DNA from: Gemmatimonadota bacterium
GTDB lineage: Bacteria > Latescibacterota > UBA2968 > UBA8231
Assembly: GCA_009840005.1 (NCBI GenBank)
Contig: VXOR01000074.1
Span: 82,106-146,105, forward strand
Direction: 5' to 3'
DNA length: 64,000 nt
How positions within the stretch are numbered: position 1 is the stretch's first letter; every line of letters starts with the position of its first letter. Below, piece after piece: positions 53,163 through 62,271 of this stretch. A program made the translations under genes and the position numbers. The notes beneath the pieces were generated by a model, which was not told the DNA's origin, searched no databases, and worked only from the letters and a program-made list of their open reading frames with translations.

Positions 53163-55439
53163 TCAGTTTCGGCCCTGCTGCTCGCAATAGAGTTGCAACT
53201 GGCGGAACACCTCGGCCATGGGCGCGGGCTGCATCCGCGTCGCGCGCGGAATCTGGCGACTCCAGCTCAGGACCAAATAGCGCCGTGCGCGGGTGACAGC
53301 CACGTAGAGCAGCCGCAGCCGCTCGGCGATCACCTCCGCGTGGGAGCGGTCGGTGGCCGACAGCCGGCTCGACCCGATTTCGCCAAGCAGGTCCAACAGC
53401 TCGGCCTTTGCATCCTCGCAGGGATCGCCGCCTAAGAATTCGTACTCGCCCAAAAACCGCGCGTCGAGGTCGTGGGGAAACCAATCGCCATCAACCCCCA
53501 TGACATAGACTAGATCCCACTCCATCCCCTTGGCCTTGTGCATCGTCGTCAGGAAAATACGCCCCGGCTGGGGGCCCAATGCGTCCTCGGCCTCGGCGAG
53601 CGCACCCGCCCGGCCCTGCACGGCCTCGCTCAGCTCGCGCACCAACTCGGGCAACTGCCAGTCTGTATTTTGGTCGGCGCGGATGCGCACATAGATCGCC
53701 AGTTGCTGCGCCCGCGCCATATCTACTTCCTCTACTAGCAAATCTTGGGCAACCGTCATCAAAAGCTGATCCACCGGCAGCGCGACCGCCCGCAGCCAGC
53801 GCCGCAGATATTCACACAGCAGGCCGATGGCTTCCAAATCCTGCGGTTCGATGTGATCCACCGGTGGCAGAGCGGCTTCCATGCGCTGACCGGCCTCCGG
53901 GTAGAGCAGTGCTTCGGGCCGATAGCAACTGCGCAACAACATGGCCACAGCCTCCTCGTTCCCCGGGCCACTCGGCCTGGGCCAAAAGCCGACCAAAGCT
54001 CGATAGGATTGCTCTAACTGGTTGCGCCCCAAAGGATCAGCGAGAAAATCTAACACTGTGCACAGAGCCTCGCCCACCCGCCGCGCCGAGCGCGGGCTTT
54101 GCAGCACTTCGTCGAAGTCTGCTCCGGCTTGGCGCAAGCGCTCGGCCATGTCGTAGCCGATGCGGTTGGTCGGCACCAACACCGCTACCGTCAAATTCGG
54201 ATTGCGCTCGGCAAAGCCCTTGGCCCGGCGCGCAATGCTGTCGAATTCATCGTGGCGGTTGTTGTATTCGCGGAACCATATGATGCTGTCTGCGTCCGCG
54301 GGATTTTGCTGGGGATCGCCGTGGTCGGTGGGCTGCATCTGTTGGGGTCGGAAAGCGCGCTGGCGCACCTCGGTCAGCGGGTGTTCGACTGCGGCCCACT
54401 CGACCAAAAAGTTGGCCAAGTCCATGATTTTGGGGGCGCAGCGACCAGAGATCGTCATCTCCGCGACCGCGACGTCTTTGCGATCCAAAAAGTCGCGCAA
54501 ATAGCGCGGATCAGCCGCGGTGAAGGTGCTCATAATCGCCTGATTGGGATCGCCGACCCGGATCCAATTGCCGCCCGGCCCCGCCAACAGCGCGATCAGT
54601 TCCTCCTGCAAGGGGACGCTGTCTTGCGCCTCGTCCTCCAAGACGAAAGGCCAACGCCGCCGGTAGCGGCTGCACAAATCCGGGTATTGCTGCAACAGCT
54701 CAACGGCCATCCACACCAAGTCGTCGAAATCGAGGCCGCCGATGGTTTCGACTTGCTGCTGGTAGAGCCGGTATATTTCCGCGCCTATCCGCAAAAACTG
54801 GTTGTCGTCCTCCCGACCGCCAATCCGCGCCAAGAGGTCTTCGGCCCGCAAGCGGCGGTTCTTGGCCGTGGTGATGACCGTGCGGGCGACTTTCCGCGCA
54901 ATGTCGCGCCACTCCTGCTCCCACTGCTGATCCACGTATTCCCCAGGCCCCAACCGGCCCCACACCCCTTTGTTGTCGTCGTTCCAAGTCCGCACCGCCT
55001 TGTCGAGCAGGCTCTCGCTGGCGCGCTCGTCGAGGACCGTAAATTCGGCTGCGGCTCCCACCAGCCCAGGATTGGCTTGAACGATGCTATAGGCCAAGCT
55101 GTGCAAAGTCCGCACGTCGTAACCGACCGGGAGCATGTCCATCTCTTGCAAGCGCTGGCCGATCCGAGCGCGGACATTATCCACGGCCGCGTTCTGGTAA
55201 GTCACGATCAGCACCTGCCCCCCCTCGGCGCGCCTTTCGGCGATCAGCCGAGTCGCCAAGGCGACAATCGCCGCGGTCTTGCCGCTGCCGGGCACGGCCG
55301 ACACGCCCAGTAGGCCGCCTTGATAAGCCACGATCTCGCGCTGTCCCGCACGCGGCTCAAACCTTCGGCTGAGCGACTCGACGACTCGACTGAGCTCGCC
55401 GAAGTCTGAGCTCGCCGAAGTCTCAGGTCGAAGCCTCAC
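53163..55439 (-). CDS. UvrD/AddA-like SF1 helicase with repeat-derived N terminus
   Basis: A 758-residue SF1A helicase. Motif I is VSAVPGSGKTAAIVALATRL, motif II LEDEAQDSVPLQEEL, motif III RVGDPNQAIMSTF, motif V LTTMHKAKGMEWDLVYVMG, motif VI LLYVAVTRARRYLVLSWS. I chose GTG at 55439, overlapping the upstream stop (GTGA); an ATG at 55691 lies within the upstream gene in another frame. With this start the first 28 or so residues (RLRPETSASSDFGELSRVVE onward) are encoded by an expanded dispersed palindrome (55363-55433). No nuclease domain is fused, unlike AddA; the RecB-like nuclease at 50109 could supply it. Length and motifs are intact. Confidence 0.86.
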   Translation of the reverse strand: MRLRPETSASSDFGELSRVVESLSRRFEPRAGQREIVAYQGGLLGVSAVPGSGKTAAIVALATRLIAERRAEGGQVLIVTYQNAAVDNVRARIGQRLQEMDMLPVGYDVRTLHSLAYSIVQANPGLVGAAAEFTVLDERASESLLDKAVRTWNDDNKGVWGRLGPGEYVDQQWEQEWRDIARKVARTVITTAKNRRLRAEDLLARIGGREDDNQFLRIGAEIYRLYQQQVETIGGLDFDDLVWMAVELLQQYPDLCSRYRRRWPFVLEDEAQDSVPLQEELIALLAGPGGNWIRVGDPNQAIMSTFTAADPRYLRDFLDRKDVAVAEMTISGRCAPKIMDLANFLVEWAAVEHPLTEVRQRAFRPQQMQPTDHGDPQQNPADADSIIWFREYNNRHDEFDSIARRAKGFAERNPNLTVAVLVPTNRIGYDMAERLRQAGADFDEVLQSPRSARRVGEALCTVLDFLADPLGRNQLEQSYRALVGFWPRPSGPGNEEAVAMLLRSCYRPEALLYPEAGQRMEAALPPVDHIEPQDLEAIGLLCEYLRRWLRAVALPVDQLLMTVAQDLLVEEVDMARAQQLAIYVRIRADQNTDWQLPELVRELSEAVQGRAGALAEAEDALGPQPGRIFLTTMHKAKGMEWDLVYVMGVDGDWFPHDLDARFLGEYEFLGGDPCEDAKAELLDLLGEIGSSRLSATDRSHAEVIAERLRLLYVAVTRARRYLVLSWSRQIPRATRMQPAPMAEVFRQLQLYCEQQGRN
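55363..55433. repeat. Dispersed palindrome, expanded compound copy (helicase N terminus)
   Basis: Instead of one 23-bp unit, 71 bp begin with CTTCGGCTGAG and end with CTCAGGTCGAAG, with repeated GAGCTCGCCGAAGTCT and GACTCGAC fragments between. The whole block is in frame at the start of the helicase gene. Confidence 0.75.
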
Positions 55440-57511
55440 CCGCGATCCTCCTGCAAGACCTGTTGCACTGCCATCATCAGCGGCCCATCCTGCGCCGAGC
55501 CGTGGCCTTCCGACTCGCTGGCACAGAGATAAATCCCATCGCGGCAGCGCAGGCACAAGCCCCGCACCAAGCGATAGAGATTGCGGTTGCGGATCGAGTA
55601 ATCCACCGCGTCGGTCCAGCGGTCTTCCGAGTTCCAGCGCCGGGTCAGCACGTAGTGGTTGGTCAAGGGCTGATGGAGCGGCTCCCACCAAGTGGCCGAG
55701 CCAATATCCAGCCAGAACTGGTAGCGCGCCACATGGCCGGAGAGCAAATAGGTATAGACCGGAGCGACGAGGGCAATGGACTCTGGAGCCTCGTCGAGAT
55801 CGACATCGGTCAGGTATTGAGCGGCGACGACCCCGGCCCCTATCATCTCGACGTAGCGTTGGCCAACTGCCGCGCCCGCTAGCGCCATCGCTGGAGCCAC
55901 CTCGCGGAACGAGGTAGCCGAGGCGATCAGTTTGCTGTACACCTCGGCGTCTTCAGGCTCCAGCGCGGCGTGCGACAACACCTCCCCGAAGAGCCGGCGC
56001 AAAAAGTGGTCCCAAGGGTCGGCCGCGCCGCTGCAATACGCTTCTATCCAAGTGCGCAGCACTTCATAGCGAGCGAGCGCAGCCCGGCCTAGCCGCTCTT
56101 CCATGGTAGTGTTCAACTCGCTCGCGGGTTTAAGTTGACCTGAACGCGGATCGTACAAGTGCCGCGCCATCAATTCGGCCCGCAGCCGGTCGAGAGGCTT
56201 GAGCGCCCGCTCCAACGCCCCGGACAAATCGAAGAGCGACAGTCGCAACCCCCAATCGGGGTGGGCGAGAATAGCCAGCGCCAGACAGGCTCGCACCACC
56301 GGCTCTTCGCGCAGCGTCTCGTAGCGCCGCACGATCGCAAAGGGAATATCCGCGGCGCGAAAAGTCTCAGCCAAGAGGAAGCGCAATACCCCGTCGGCGT
56401 GTGGCGCTACAACCGCGATTTCGCCCGGAGCCACGCCTTCGGCGATCTTCTGGACGATCCGCTGGGCCACGACCTCGATCATTTGCCCCCGGTAGCGGGT
56501 CTGCACCACATCCGCCACCACCAACCGCGGCGATCCTCCTGAGGCTCCGTCGGTCACCTGCCCCAACTTCGCACCAATGCGGTCGGCAAAGGCCACCATA
56601 TCCCGGCTAGCACATGCCTCCGGAACTACGACGATCGTCTCCTTGCACTGCTGACTTAGCTCGGTGGCACCGGGCGCATCAACGCCCAGAAAGATGCGGA
56701 AGCCAGCTTGCGCGTCCCCGCCCAACAGGGCCGAGTCGCACTGTGGCAAAAGTCGCCTCACCAGATCGCCAGCCACCGGCACCAATTCCTCGGCCGAGTC
56801 AACCAAGAGGTGGCGGTAGCGCTCGGTGAAGTAGCGCCAGAACTCTTCCTGCGCGATCAGGTGGCGGTTGCAGACCTCAAAGACCAGCGATGCGTCGAGC
56901 AATCCGTGCCGCAGACAGTGGCTGCGGTAGCGATCGATGCACGTCTGCACCTGTTCGTACACGCGCAACCGCTGCTCTTCCCCAGCCCAAGCACGACTCA
57001 GGCGCGGTGCCACCTCCGCGAGCGCGAAATCCGCTACGGCCGCCTTGTTCAAATTGTCGAGCAATTGGGAGAGAATGCGCTGGGGCCGCAGGTACAGACC
57101 CTCGAAATAGCCCTCGGCAAGTAGTGGCTCCACCACCTGCCCCATCAGGTATTGAGCGGCCTCGTAGTTGAGGAAAACCGGCGGTCGCGCTGGGGCCGCA
57201 AAGCCGACCTTGCCAGCCACCAACGGCCAAAACAGCCGCACCAATCGACTCGCCAGTCCGTAGTACGTCTGTAGATCAACGCTGCTATACGGACCCAAGT
57301 CGAGACGATTGACTGCCTGACGAAAACGCCGCGCGGTCGCGCGGTCGGGCAACAGCACCAAGATCGCGTACCCAGGCACCCCGGCTGCGAGCAAAACCCG
57401 CAGCCGCTCGATCAGGGCCTGCCGCTGCCCCGCCACGAGCGGTCCCGCGAGAAAGCAAGAGTGCCGCTCAAATAGGGGGGCGTGTACCGCCCTAGTGAAT
57501 TCTGGAACCAT
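55436..57511 (-). CDS. AddB/UvrD-like helicase-fold protein
   Basis: A 691-residue protein that resembles the AddB/inactivated helicase side of AddAB-type enzymes. The N-terminal region (RAVHAPLFERHSCFLAGPLV, VPGYAILVLLPDRATARRFR) takes the place of a Walker A helicase core but shows no clear GxGKT. Later parts (YRHLLVDSAEELVPVAGDLV, ALLGGDAQAGFRIFLGVD) look like degenerate helicase motifs II and III. It is translationally coupled to the UvrD-like helicase (GTGA). The pair, with the separate RecB-like nuclease, could form a presynaptic end-resection machine or a defence complex. No Fe-S nuclease domain is visible in it. Confidence 0.68.
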   Translation of the reverse strand: MVPEFTRAVHAPLFERHSCFLAGPLVAGQRQALIERLRVLLAAGVPGYAILVLLPDRATARRFRQAVNRLDLGPYSSVDLQTYYGLASRLVRLFWPLVAGKVGFAAPARPPVFLNYEAAQYLMGQVVEPLLAEGYFEGLYLRPQRILSQLLDNLNKAAVADFALAEVAPRLSRAWAGEEQRLRVYEQVQTCIDRYRSHCLRHGLLDASLVFEVCNRHLIAQEEFWRYFTERYRHLLVDSAEELVPVAGDLVRRLLPQCDSALLGGDAQAGFRIFLGVDAPGATELSQQCKETIVVVPEACASRDMVAFADRIGAKLGQVTDGASGGSPRLVVADVVQTRYRGQMIEVVAQRIVQKIAEGVAPGEIAVVAPHADGVLRFLLAETFRAADIPFAIVRRYETLREEPVVRACLALAILAHPDWGLRLSLFDLSGALERALKPLDRLRAELMARHLYDPRSGQLKPASELNTTMEERLGRAALARYEVLRTWIEAYCSGAADPWDHFLRRLFGEVLSHAALEPEDAEVYSKLIASATSFREVAPAMALAGAAVGQRYVEMIGAGVVAAQYLTDVDLDEAPESIALVAPVYTYLLSGHVARYQFWLDIGSATWWEPLHQPLTNHYVLTRRWNSEDRWTDAVDYSIRNRNLYRLVRGLCLRCRDGIYLCASESEGHGSAQDGPLMMAVQQVLQEDRG

Positions 57512-57526
57512 GATTTTGCGCTGGAC

Positions 57527-57991
57527 TCAGCCCGGGGGTGGGTTGCGCGTGAAAATATCGACGACCTCGGCCGCATCAGCCGCTTGCAGCAAGCGTTGGC
57601 GCACTTTCTCTTGCTGCAAGCGCTGCGACAGGGCCGCCAGCAGCGCCATGTGCTGTTTTTGGTGTTTGAGGGGCGTGACCAGCAGTGCCATGATGTGGAC
57701 GGGCTGGCCGTCGGGCGCGTCAAAGTCAATACCGGCCTGCGAGATGCCGATGGCCAAGATCTGGCGCTGGATCCCATCCTCATGTGCATGGGGTACGGCC
57801 ACGCCCTTACCAATGCCGGTGGAGGCCTGTTGCTCGCGCCGAATCAAGGTCGCAATCAAGCGCTTTTGGTCGGGTACGACCTCGTCTTGCAACAGCACGG
57901 TAGCCAATTCACGGATGGCGTCGAAATTGCGCTGCGCCGTGAGGTCTAAGACGACCTTATTCGGATCGAGTATGCGTTTTAATTTTTCCAT
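57527..57991 (-). CDS. ptsN: PTS EIIA component, PtsN/fructose type
   Basis: A 154-residue cytoplasmic EIIA(Ntr/Fru) domain. The phosphorylated His is in GKGVAVPHAHEDG (H68); the N-terminal LDPNKVVLDLTAQRNFDAIR and the C-terminal LAALSQRLQQEKVRQRLLQA agree with PtsN. It regulates metabolism and transport by phosphotransfer rather than moving sugar itself. EI and HPr are not in the window. It lies 51 bp after the DUF2723 gene and 15 bp before the AddB-like gene, on the same strand, and may be a cotranscribed hitchhiker. Confidence 0.87.
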   Translation of the reverse strand: MEKLKRILDPNKVVLDLTAQRNFDAIRELATVLLQDEVVPDQKRLIATLIRREQQASTGIGKGVAVPHAHEDGIQRQILAIGISQAGIDFDAPDGQPVHIMALLVTPLKHQKQHMALLAALSQRLQQEKVRQRLLQAADAAEVVDIFTRNPPPG

Positions 57992-58042
57992 AGCGACCCT
58001 CAGCGGCGTAAAAGGGGGAGCAGTTACAGCTTATATACCCCA

Positions 58043-59887
58043 TCAAGGCACCCGCTGCAACTCACCTGCTTTTTTCCGCCAGCGCCGCGCCTCGTCATAG
58101 CGCCCCTGTTCTCGCTCAATGTGCGCCATCAAGCGATAGGGCGTAGGCTGCCAAGGGTCGATGGCCGCCGCGTCTGCCGCATGACTCATAGCGCGATCCA
58201 ACTCGCCGATTTCAAACAACTTAAGTGCCACATTAAAGCGCATGGTACGCGAGTCAAACGCGAGGGCCGCGGCCTGCTCGTACGCGGCCATCGCCCCGGC
58301 CCGGTCCCCAGCCCATAGACGCTCCTCGCCGGCCATAAAATAATAATTGCTCTGGATCTTTCGCACCCACGAATCGCGGAAAAAGTCCGCAACCAACGCA
58401 TTGCCCATTTCGATCTGCGGGGCGGCCTCCGTGCTATCGCCGGGTGCTTGTAGGCGATAGACCAAACCCGCAGGCACAAACACCCATCCCGAGATTGGAG
58501 CACGGCGCGGGACCAAATAAAAAAGGGGGCGCTCGCCCCGAGCCAATGCGGCCTCGCGCCGCCAGCGCAGTTGCTCCCGCCTTAGCGGCGTCAGCGCATG
58601 CTCGCTCCAAGCGAGTATATCCGTCCCCCGTCCCATGCGATTGTACAGAGTCACATCCGGGCGCAAGCCCTCTATCCGCAACAGGTAGTCGAGCACAAAG
58701 GCCGCATCGTCCCCCTCGGTAATCAGGATCGCGCCCTCGGGCAAATCGGCGAGAATGTCGCGGCCATAGCGATCGGCGACCCAATTTTCGCTGCGGTCGG
58801 ATTCCTCGTAGTGCGCGGTTAGCACCAAGGCGACGACGAGCGCGGCGAGCGGCACCGAGACGAGCGGCCGCACCCGACTAGCCAACGCGTCCAACCCCAT
58901 GCCCAACCACACGGCCAATCCCACTATGCTGAGCAAGTAAAACACTGGCAAGCCATTGGGATCGCGGTGGTAGTTGAGCGCGGCGATCAAATTGCAGGTG
59001 ATCGCCCCTCCAACCAAGACAAATACACTGCGGTCGCGCCGCCAAGCCGCCCACGCACCCCAAACAACCAACGGTACTAATACGAAGTGAAACTCGCCTG
59101 CCGCCTGCTCTAGCCAGCGCTGGGCGTTGAGCAGCATGCCCTCTGAGGGCAATGAAAAAAACGACGAGCGATACAGCGCACCGCTCAAGTGTTGCCACAG
59201 GGCCGTTAGGTCGCCGAGTGGCCCCCAGTGAAACCCCGCGCCCCGGCCATTGCGCAGCGGCAGGTATGCCACCAAGCTGTACCCACCCAGCGCTGCGAGC
59301 AGCCCCTGCGCCAGCAATAAGGGCCGCCGCCAAAGCACGGGCCAGCGCCAAGCCAAGACCGCGACCACGCCCGGCCAGACGAGCACCTGCATCAGGTGAG
59401 CCGTCAGCCCCAAGCCCATGAGCCAGCCTAAGAGAAGCACTTGGCGCGGCTCCTTGCTCTCACCCGCTCTAAGGGCTTGGGCCAGAACCAAAACCACCAG
59501 CAACAAAGCCAAGCCATAAACTTCGGCGATGACGGCTTGGGACCAAAAAGTGCGCGAAAACGCCAAAGCCAAGGCCGTGGCCAAGGCCACCACAGGCCGC
59601 ACCCCACGTCCGTAGAGCAAGCCTGCCAAAGCCCCACAACAGACGGCGGCGAACAGAGCCGATGCGACATTAATCGCCATAGCCGGACTAACCCACGGCA
59701 ACGCCAGCGCAATTAAGCGGCTGCTGAGGCAAAACAGGGGATACCCGGTCGGATGCGCCGTTCCCAATCTATAGGCCGCGCCAATCAGCTCGCCACTCCC
59801 CTCCACGTACACAGTCGGGCACAGCGTCATCCCATAGACCACGAGCGCGGCAACTCCTGCGGCGATCCCGACAATCCCAGCCGTCAC
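58043..59887 (-). CDS. DUF2723-family polytopic membrane protein with TPR-like C terminus
   Basis: A 614-residue protein. I chose GTG at 59887 (GTGA overlap with the upstream gene) because it starts VTAGIVGIAAGVAALVVYGM; an upstream in-frame start would overlap the neighbour by 178 bp. The motif CPTVYVEGSGELIGAAYRLG, followed by TAHPTGYPLFCL and FSRTFWSQAVIAEVYGLALL, is diagnostic of DUF2723 (TMEM260-like), a GT-C-type glycosyltransferase group. The last 120 or so residues form two or three TPR-like helices (LFEIGELDRAMSHAADAAAI). Likely a lipid-linked sugar transferase modifying exported proteins. Confidence 0.87.
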   Translation of the reverse strand: MTAGIVGIAAGVAALVVYGMTLCPTVYVEGSGELIGAAYRLGTAHPTGYPLFCLSSRLIALALPWVSPAMAINVASALFAAVCCGALAGLLYGRGVRPVVALATALALAFSRTFWSQAVIAEVYGLALLLVVLVLAQALRAGESKEPRQVLLLGWLMGLGLTAHLMQVLVWPGVVAVLAWRWPVLWRRPLLLAQGLLAALGGYSLVAYLPLRNGRGAGFHWGPLGDLTALWQHLSGALYRSSFFSLPSEGMLLNAQRWLEQAAGEFHFVLVPLVVWGAWAAWRRDRSVFVLVGGAITCNLIAALNYHRDPNGLPVFYLLSIVGLAVWLGMGLDALASRVRPLVSVPLAALVVALVLTAHYEESDRSENWVADRYGRDILADLPEGAILITEGDDAAFVLDYLLRIEGLRPDVTLYNRMGRGTDILAWSEHALTPLRREQLRWRREAALARGERPLFYLVPRRAPISGWVFVPAGLVYRLQAPGDSTEAAPQIEMGNALVADFFRDSWVRKIQSNYYFMAGEERLWAGDRAGAMAAYEQAAALAFDSRTMRFNVALKLFEIGELDRAMSHAADAAAIDPWQPTPYRLMAHIEREQGRYDEARRWRKKAGELQRVP

Positions 59888-62268
59888 GACCCTACTCCCA
59901 GCCGCAGGCGTTCGAGCCACTCGCTCCACAAAGGCCCCTGCGTGGCTATTGCGTGAATCACGACGATCAAGACGCCCAGCACAGCCCGAACTTTCCACCG
60001 CGCCCCGGCGTCTGTCGGCATATTCGCCACCGGCGGCAAGATCAGCCGTCGGCCACCCCAAGCCAGCCCCAACCAGAGCGCAACCGCAGCCACACTGACC
60101 AGCAAGCCATAGCGAAAACTATCCGGCTCGTACGAAAAGATGACCTCTCGCGCCCCGGCTGGGACCACGACGGCGCGGAACACGTGATTGGCGCGGAGGA
60201 TCGGGCGCTCAACCCCATCGACAAAGGCCCGCCAGCCCGGATAGTACGTATCGCTCAAAACCAAAATCCCCCCGGCCGAATCAGTGAGGGCCACGGCGAC
60301 TTCCTCGTCATCGTAGCGGACGATCTCTGCCGCGCCGCCCGGCCCAATCGAGGCGACCGGCGCTTCCTCCAATACTACTTCGCCCCGCATGGGAAACCCG
60401 CGAGCCATATAACTCAGCCCGGCCCGCGGGCTAGTGGCAAGGTGGAACTGGCCCACCACATACGCGCGGGGCAAGGCCGTGGTCAGCCGCTGCACCTCGA
60501 AGCCCCCATCGCGACTATAGCGCACCGCGTATTCCACGCCGGCCAAGGCGGCAAACGCCGGATAGCCGCGGGCGAATTCCCCGTGGCGATACAGGTGCAG
60601 CGGGCTCCACCCCGGCAGCGCGTTGGCCAATCCGTACAGCCCCCCCGAATACATCCGCAAGGTCTCGTTATAGCGCCGATAGGACTCCAAGTCGTAGGCC
60701 CATCCCCCGTGCCAGTCAAATGGCGAGTTCCGCTCGTTGACCAAGCTGACGATCCGCGGCGGCGCAGCAGTCGTGTGGCTTCGACTTGAGCTCAGCCGAA
60801 AGTCGGCCAAAATCTCGCGGGCCGTCGCTGGGGTCTCGGTGTACGCAGCCGGTTCTATAGTGCCGTTAAAATCCGCGCCGAAGCTGTATAGTTCGGCAAA
60901 AATGACCACGGGCGCAGCCCACGCTGCGACCCTCCGTGCGCGCCGACCGAGCAGCCACGCGCCAATTATCAACGCCCCAATGAGCCGCAAGCCGTCGCCG
61001 CGCAAGTGATGGATATAGCGCGTTTCTGATCCGTCGCCAAAGAGCGCGATCCCGCTGACCCACAGCAGACCCGCACTGGCCACGCCGAGTACTACAGCCA
61101 ACAGCCAACCATTCGCGGGCCGCGGACGCTCGCGGCGCAACACTTGGTCGAGTCCGAGACCGCAGAGCGCGGATACCCCCACGGCAAACCACAACAAAAA
61201 ACGCGTTGGGATGCGGAACAGGCTAAATCCTGGAACTTGATAAAAAAAGGAAAAGATGGCCGTGTATTTGCCCAGCGCGAGTACCAGCCCAACGAGGGCA
61301 AGCACGGCAAAAAAACCGACTTGGCCGTCCCGCCGCTCGCGCAGGGCCGCCCAAGCCAACAACAGGGGCACCACACCGACGTAGGCGCAGAGCTGGATGA
61401 AGAAGCCCACCTCTCGGCTCCCGTACGTGCCGTGCGCCGAATTGCCAAAGAAGTTGGGCCACAACAAAGTAGCCAGCCGCTCGGGCGGCAGCGACATCGC
61501 CACAAAGCTGGCCCACGACAAGCCAGCCCCGCGATTGGATAGCTGCACTAATTCGGCGGTAGGTAGTAGCTGGACTGCGGCTAGGGCCGCACCCAACACA
61601 AATGCGACGGCCAGCGCCAGCCAAGCGACCCATCCCGCGCCCTGCACCCAGCTCCGATAGAGCCAGTAGCCTGCGACCGCAACGGCCCCGTACAGAGCGG
61701 CTTGGGGATGGCCAGCCACCAGTTGCAAGCCAATCACCAACGCAAAGAGCAATACGTAAAAAAAGTGCCCCCGCTTCAGGATGCGATCGACGAGCCAAAA
61801 CAGCAGCGGCAACCAAGCGCACACAGCGATAAAGTTGGGCGACATGGCCCGCACGACCATGTACCCGCTCAGGGCATAGCAAAGCCCGGCGCACAGCGCG
61901 GCCGGCCGCACCGCGCCAAAAGCGCGCACCAGCGCGTACATGCCCGCACCTGCCAACCACAGGTGCAAGACAATGTTCCAGTTGAGCGCGGCCCAAGTGG
62001 GCAGGAGCAATGCCAAAATCACATTGGGCGGATACAGCGGCCCAGCCTGACCTTCGGCAAACAGGGGGAAGCCACAATTGATGGCCGCATTCCACAGCGG
62101 CAATTGGCCCTCGTGGAGGGCGCGAGCGAAAAAGTCGCGGAACGGGTGGTTTTGCACCATCACGTCCTGCACGAAAAACGCCCCCTCTAGCACAGCGGCC
62201 GGCCAAAAGAAAATGGCCACCGCCGCCCCAAGCAGCCCTACAGCCCCTAGGTCTTTGCGCCACTCCAC
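59884..62268 (-). CDS. YfhO-like polytopic membrane glycosyltransferase candidate
   Basis: A 794-residue protein with many membrane segments. The opening region FFVQDVMVQNHPFRDFFARA and LPLWNAAINCGFPLFAEGQA is typical of YfhO-like/GT-C proteins, with an acidic D near the first loop. About 10 further hydrophobic segments follow, then a periplasmic C-terminal domain (LSDTYYPGWRAFVDGVERPI, VVVPAGAREVIFSYEPDSFR), and a final membrane segment. YfhO in Gram-positive bacteria glycosylates lipoteichoic acid; here the acceptor is unknown. The segment FRLSSSRS is encoded by palindrome copy 5 (60779-60801). It overlaps the DUF2723 gene by 4 nt. Confidence 0.84.
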   Translation of the reverse strand: MEWRKDLGAVGLLGAAVAIFFWPAAVLEGAFFVQDVMVQNHPFRDFFARALHEGQLPLWNAAINCGFPLFAEGQAGPLYPPNVILALLLPTWAALNWNIVLHLWLAGAGMYALVRAFGAVRPAALCAGLCYALSGYMVVRAMSPNFIAVCAWLPLLFWLVDRILKRGHFFYVLLFALVIGLQLVAGHPQAALYGAVAVAGYWLYRSWVQGAGWVAWLALAVAFVLGAALAAVQLLPTAELVQLSNRGAGLSWASFVAMSLPPERLATLLWPNFFGNSAHGTYGSREVGFFIQLCAYVGVVPLLLAWAALRERRDGQVGFFAVLALVGLVLALGKYTAIFSFFYQVPGFSLFRIPTRFLLWFAVGVSALCGLGLDQVLRRERPRPANGWLLAVVLGVASAGLLWVSGIALFGDGSETRYIHHLRGDGLRLIGALIIGAWLLGRRARRVAAWAAPVVIFAELYSFGADFNGTIEPAAYTETPATAREILADFRLSSSRSHTTAAPPRIVSLVNERNSPFDWHGGWAYDLESYRRYNETLRMYSGGLYGLANALPGWSPLHLYRHGEFARGYPAFAALAGVEYAVRYSRDGGFEVQRLTTALPRAYVVGQFHLATSPRAGLSYMARGFPMRGEVVLEEAPVASIGPGGAAEIVRYDDEEVAVALTDSAGGILVLSDTYYPGWRAFVDGVERPILRANHVFRAVVVPAGAREVIFSYEPDSFRYGLLVSVAAVALWLGLAWGGRRLILPPVANMPTDAGARWKVRAVLGVLIVVIHAIATQGPLWSEWLERLRLGVGS
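60779..60801. repeat. Dispersed 23-bp near-palindrome, copy 5 (inside YfhO-like gene)
   Basis: CTTCGACTTGAGCTCAG then CCGAAA, differing at two positions from the majority. On the coding strand it encodes RLSSSRS in the same frame as copy 1. Confidence 0.75.
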
Positions 62269-62271
62269 GGG

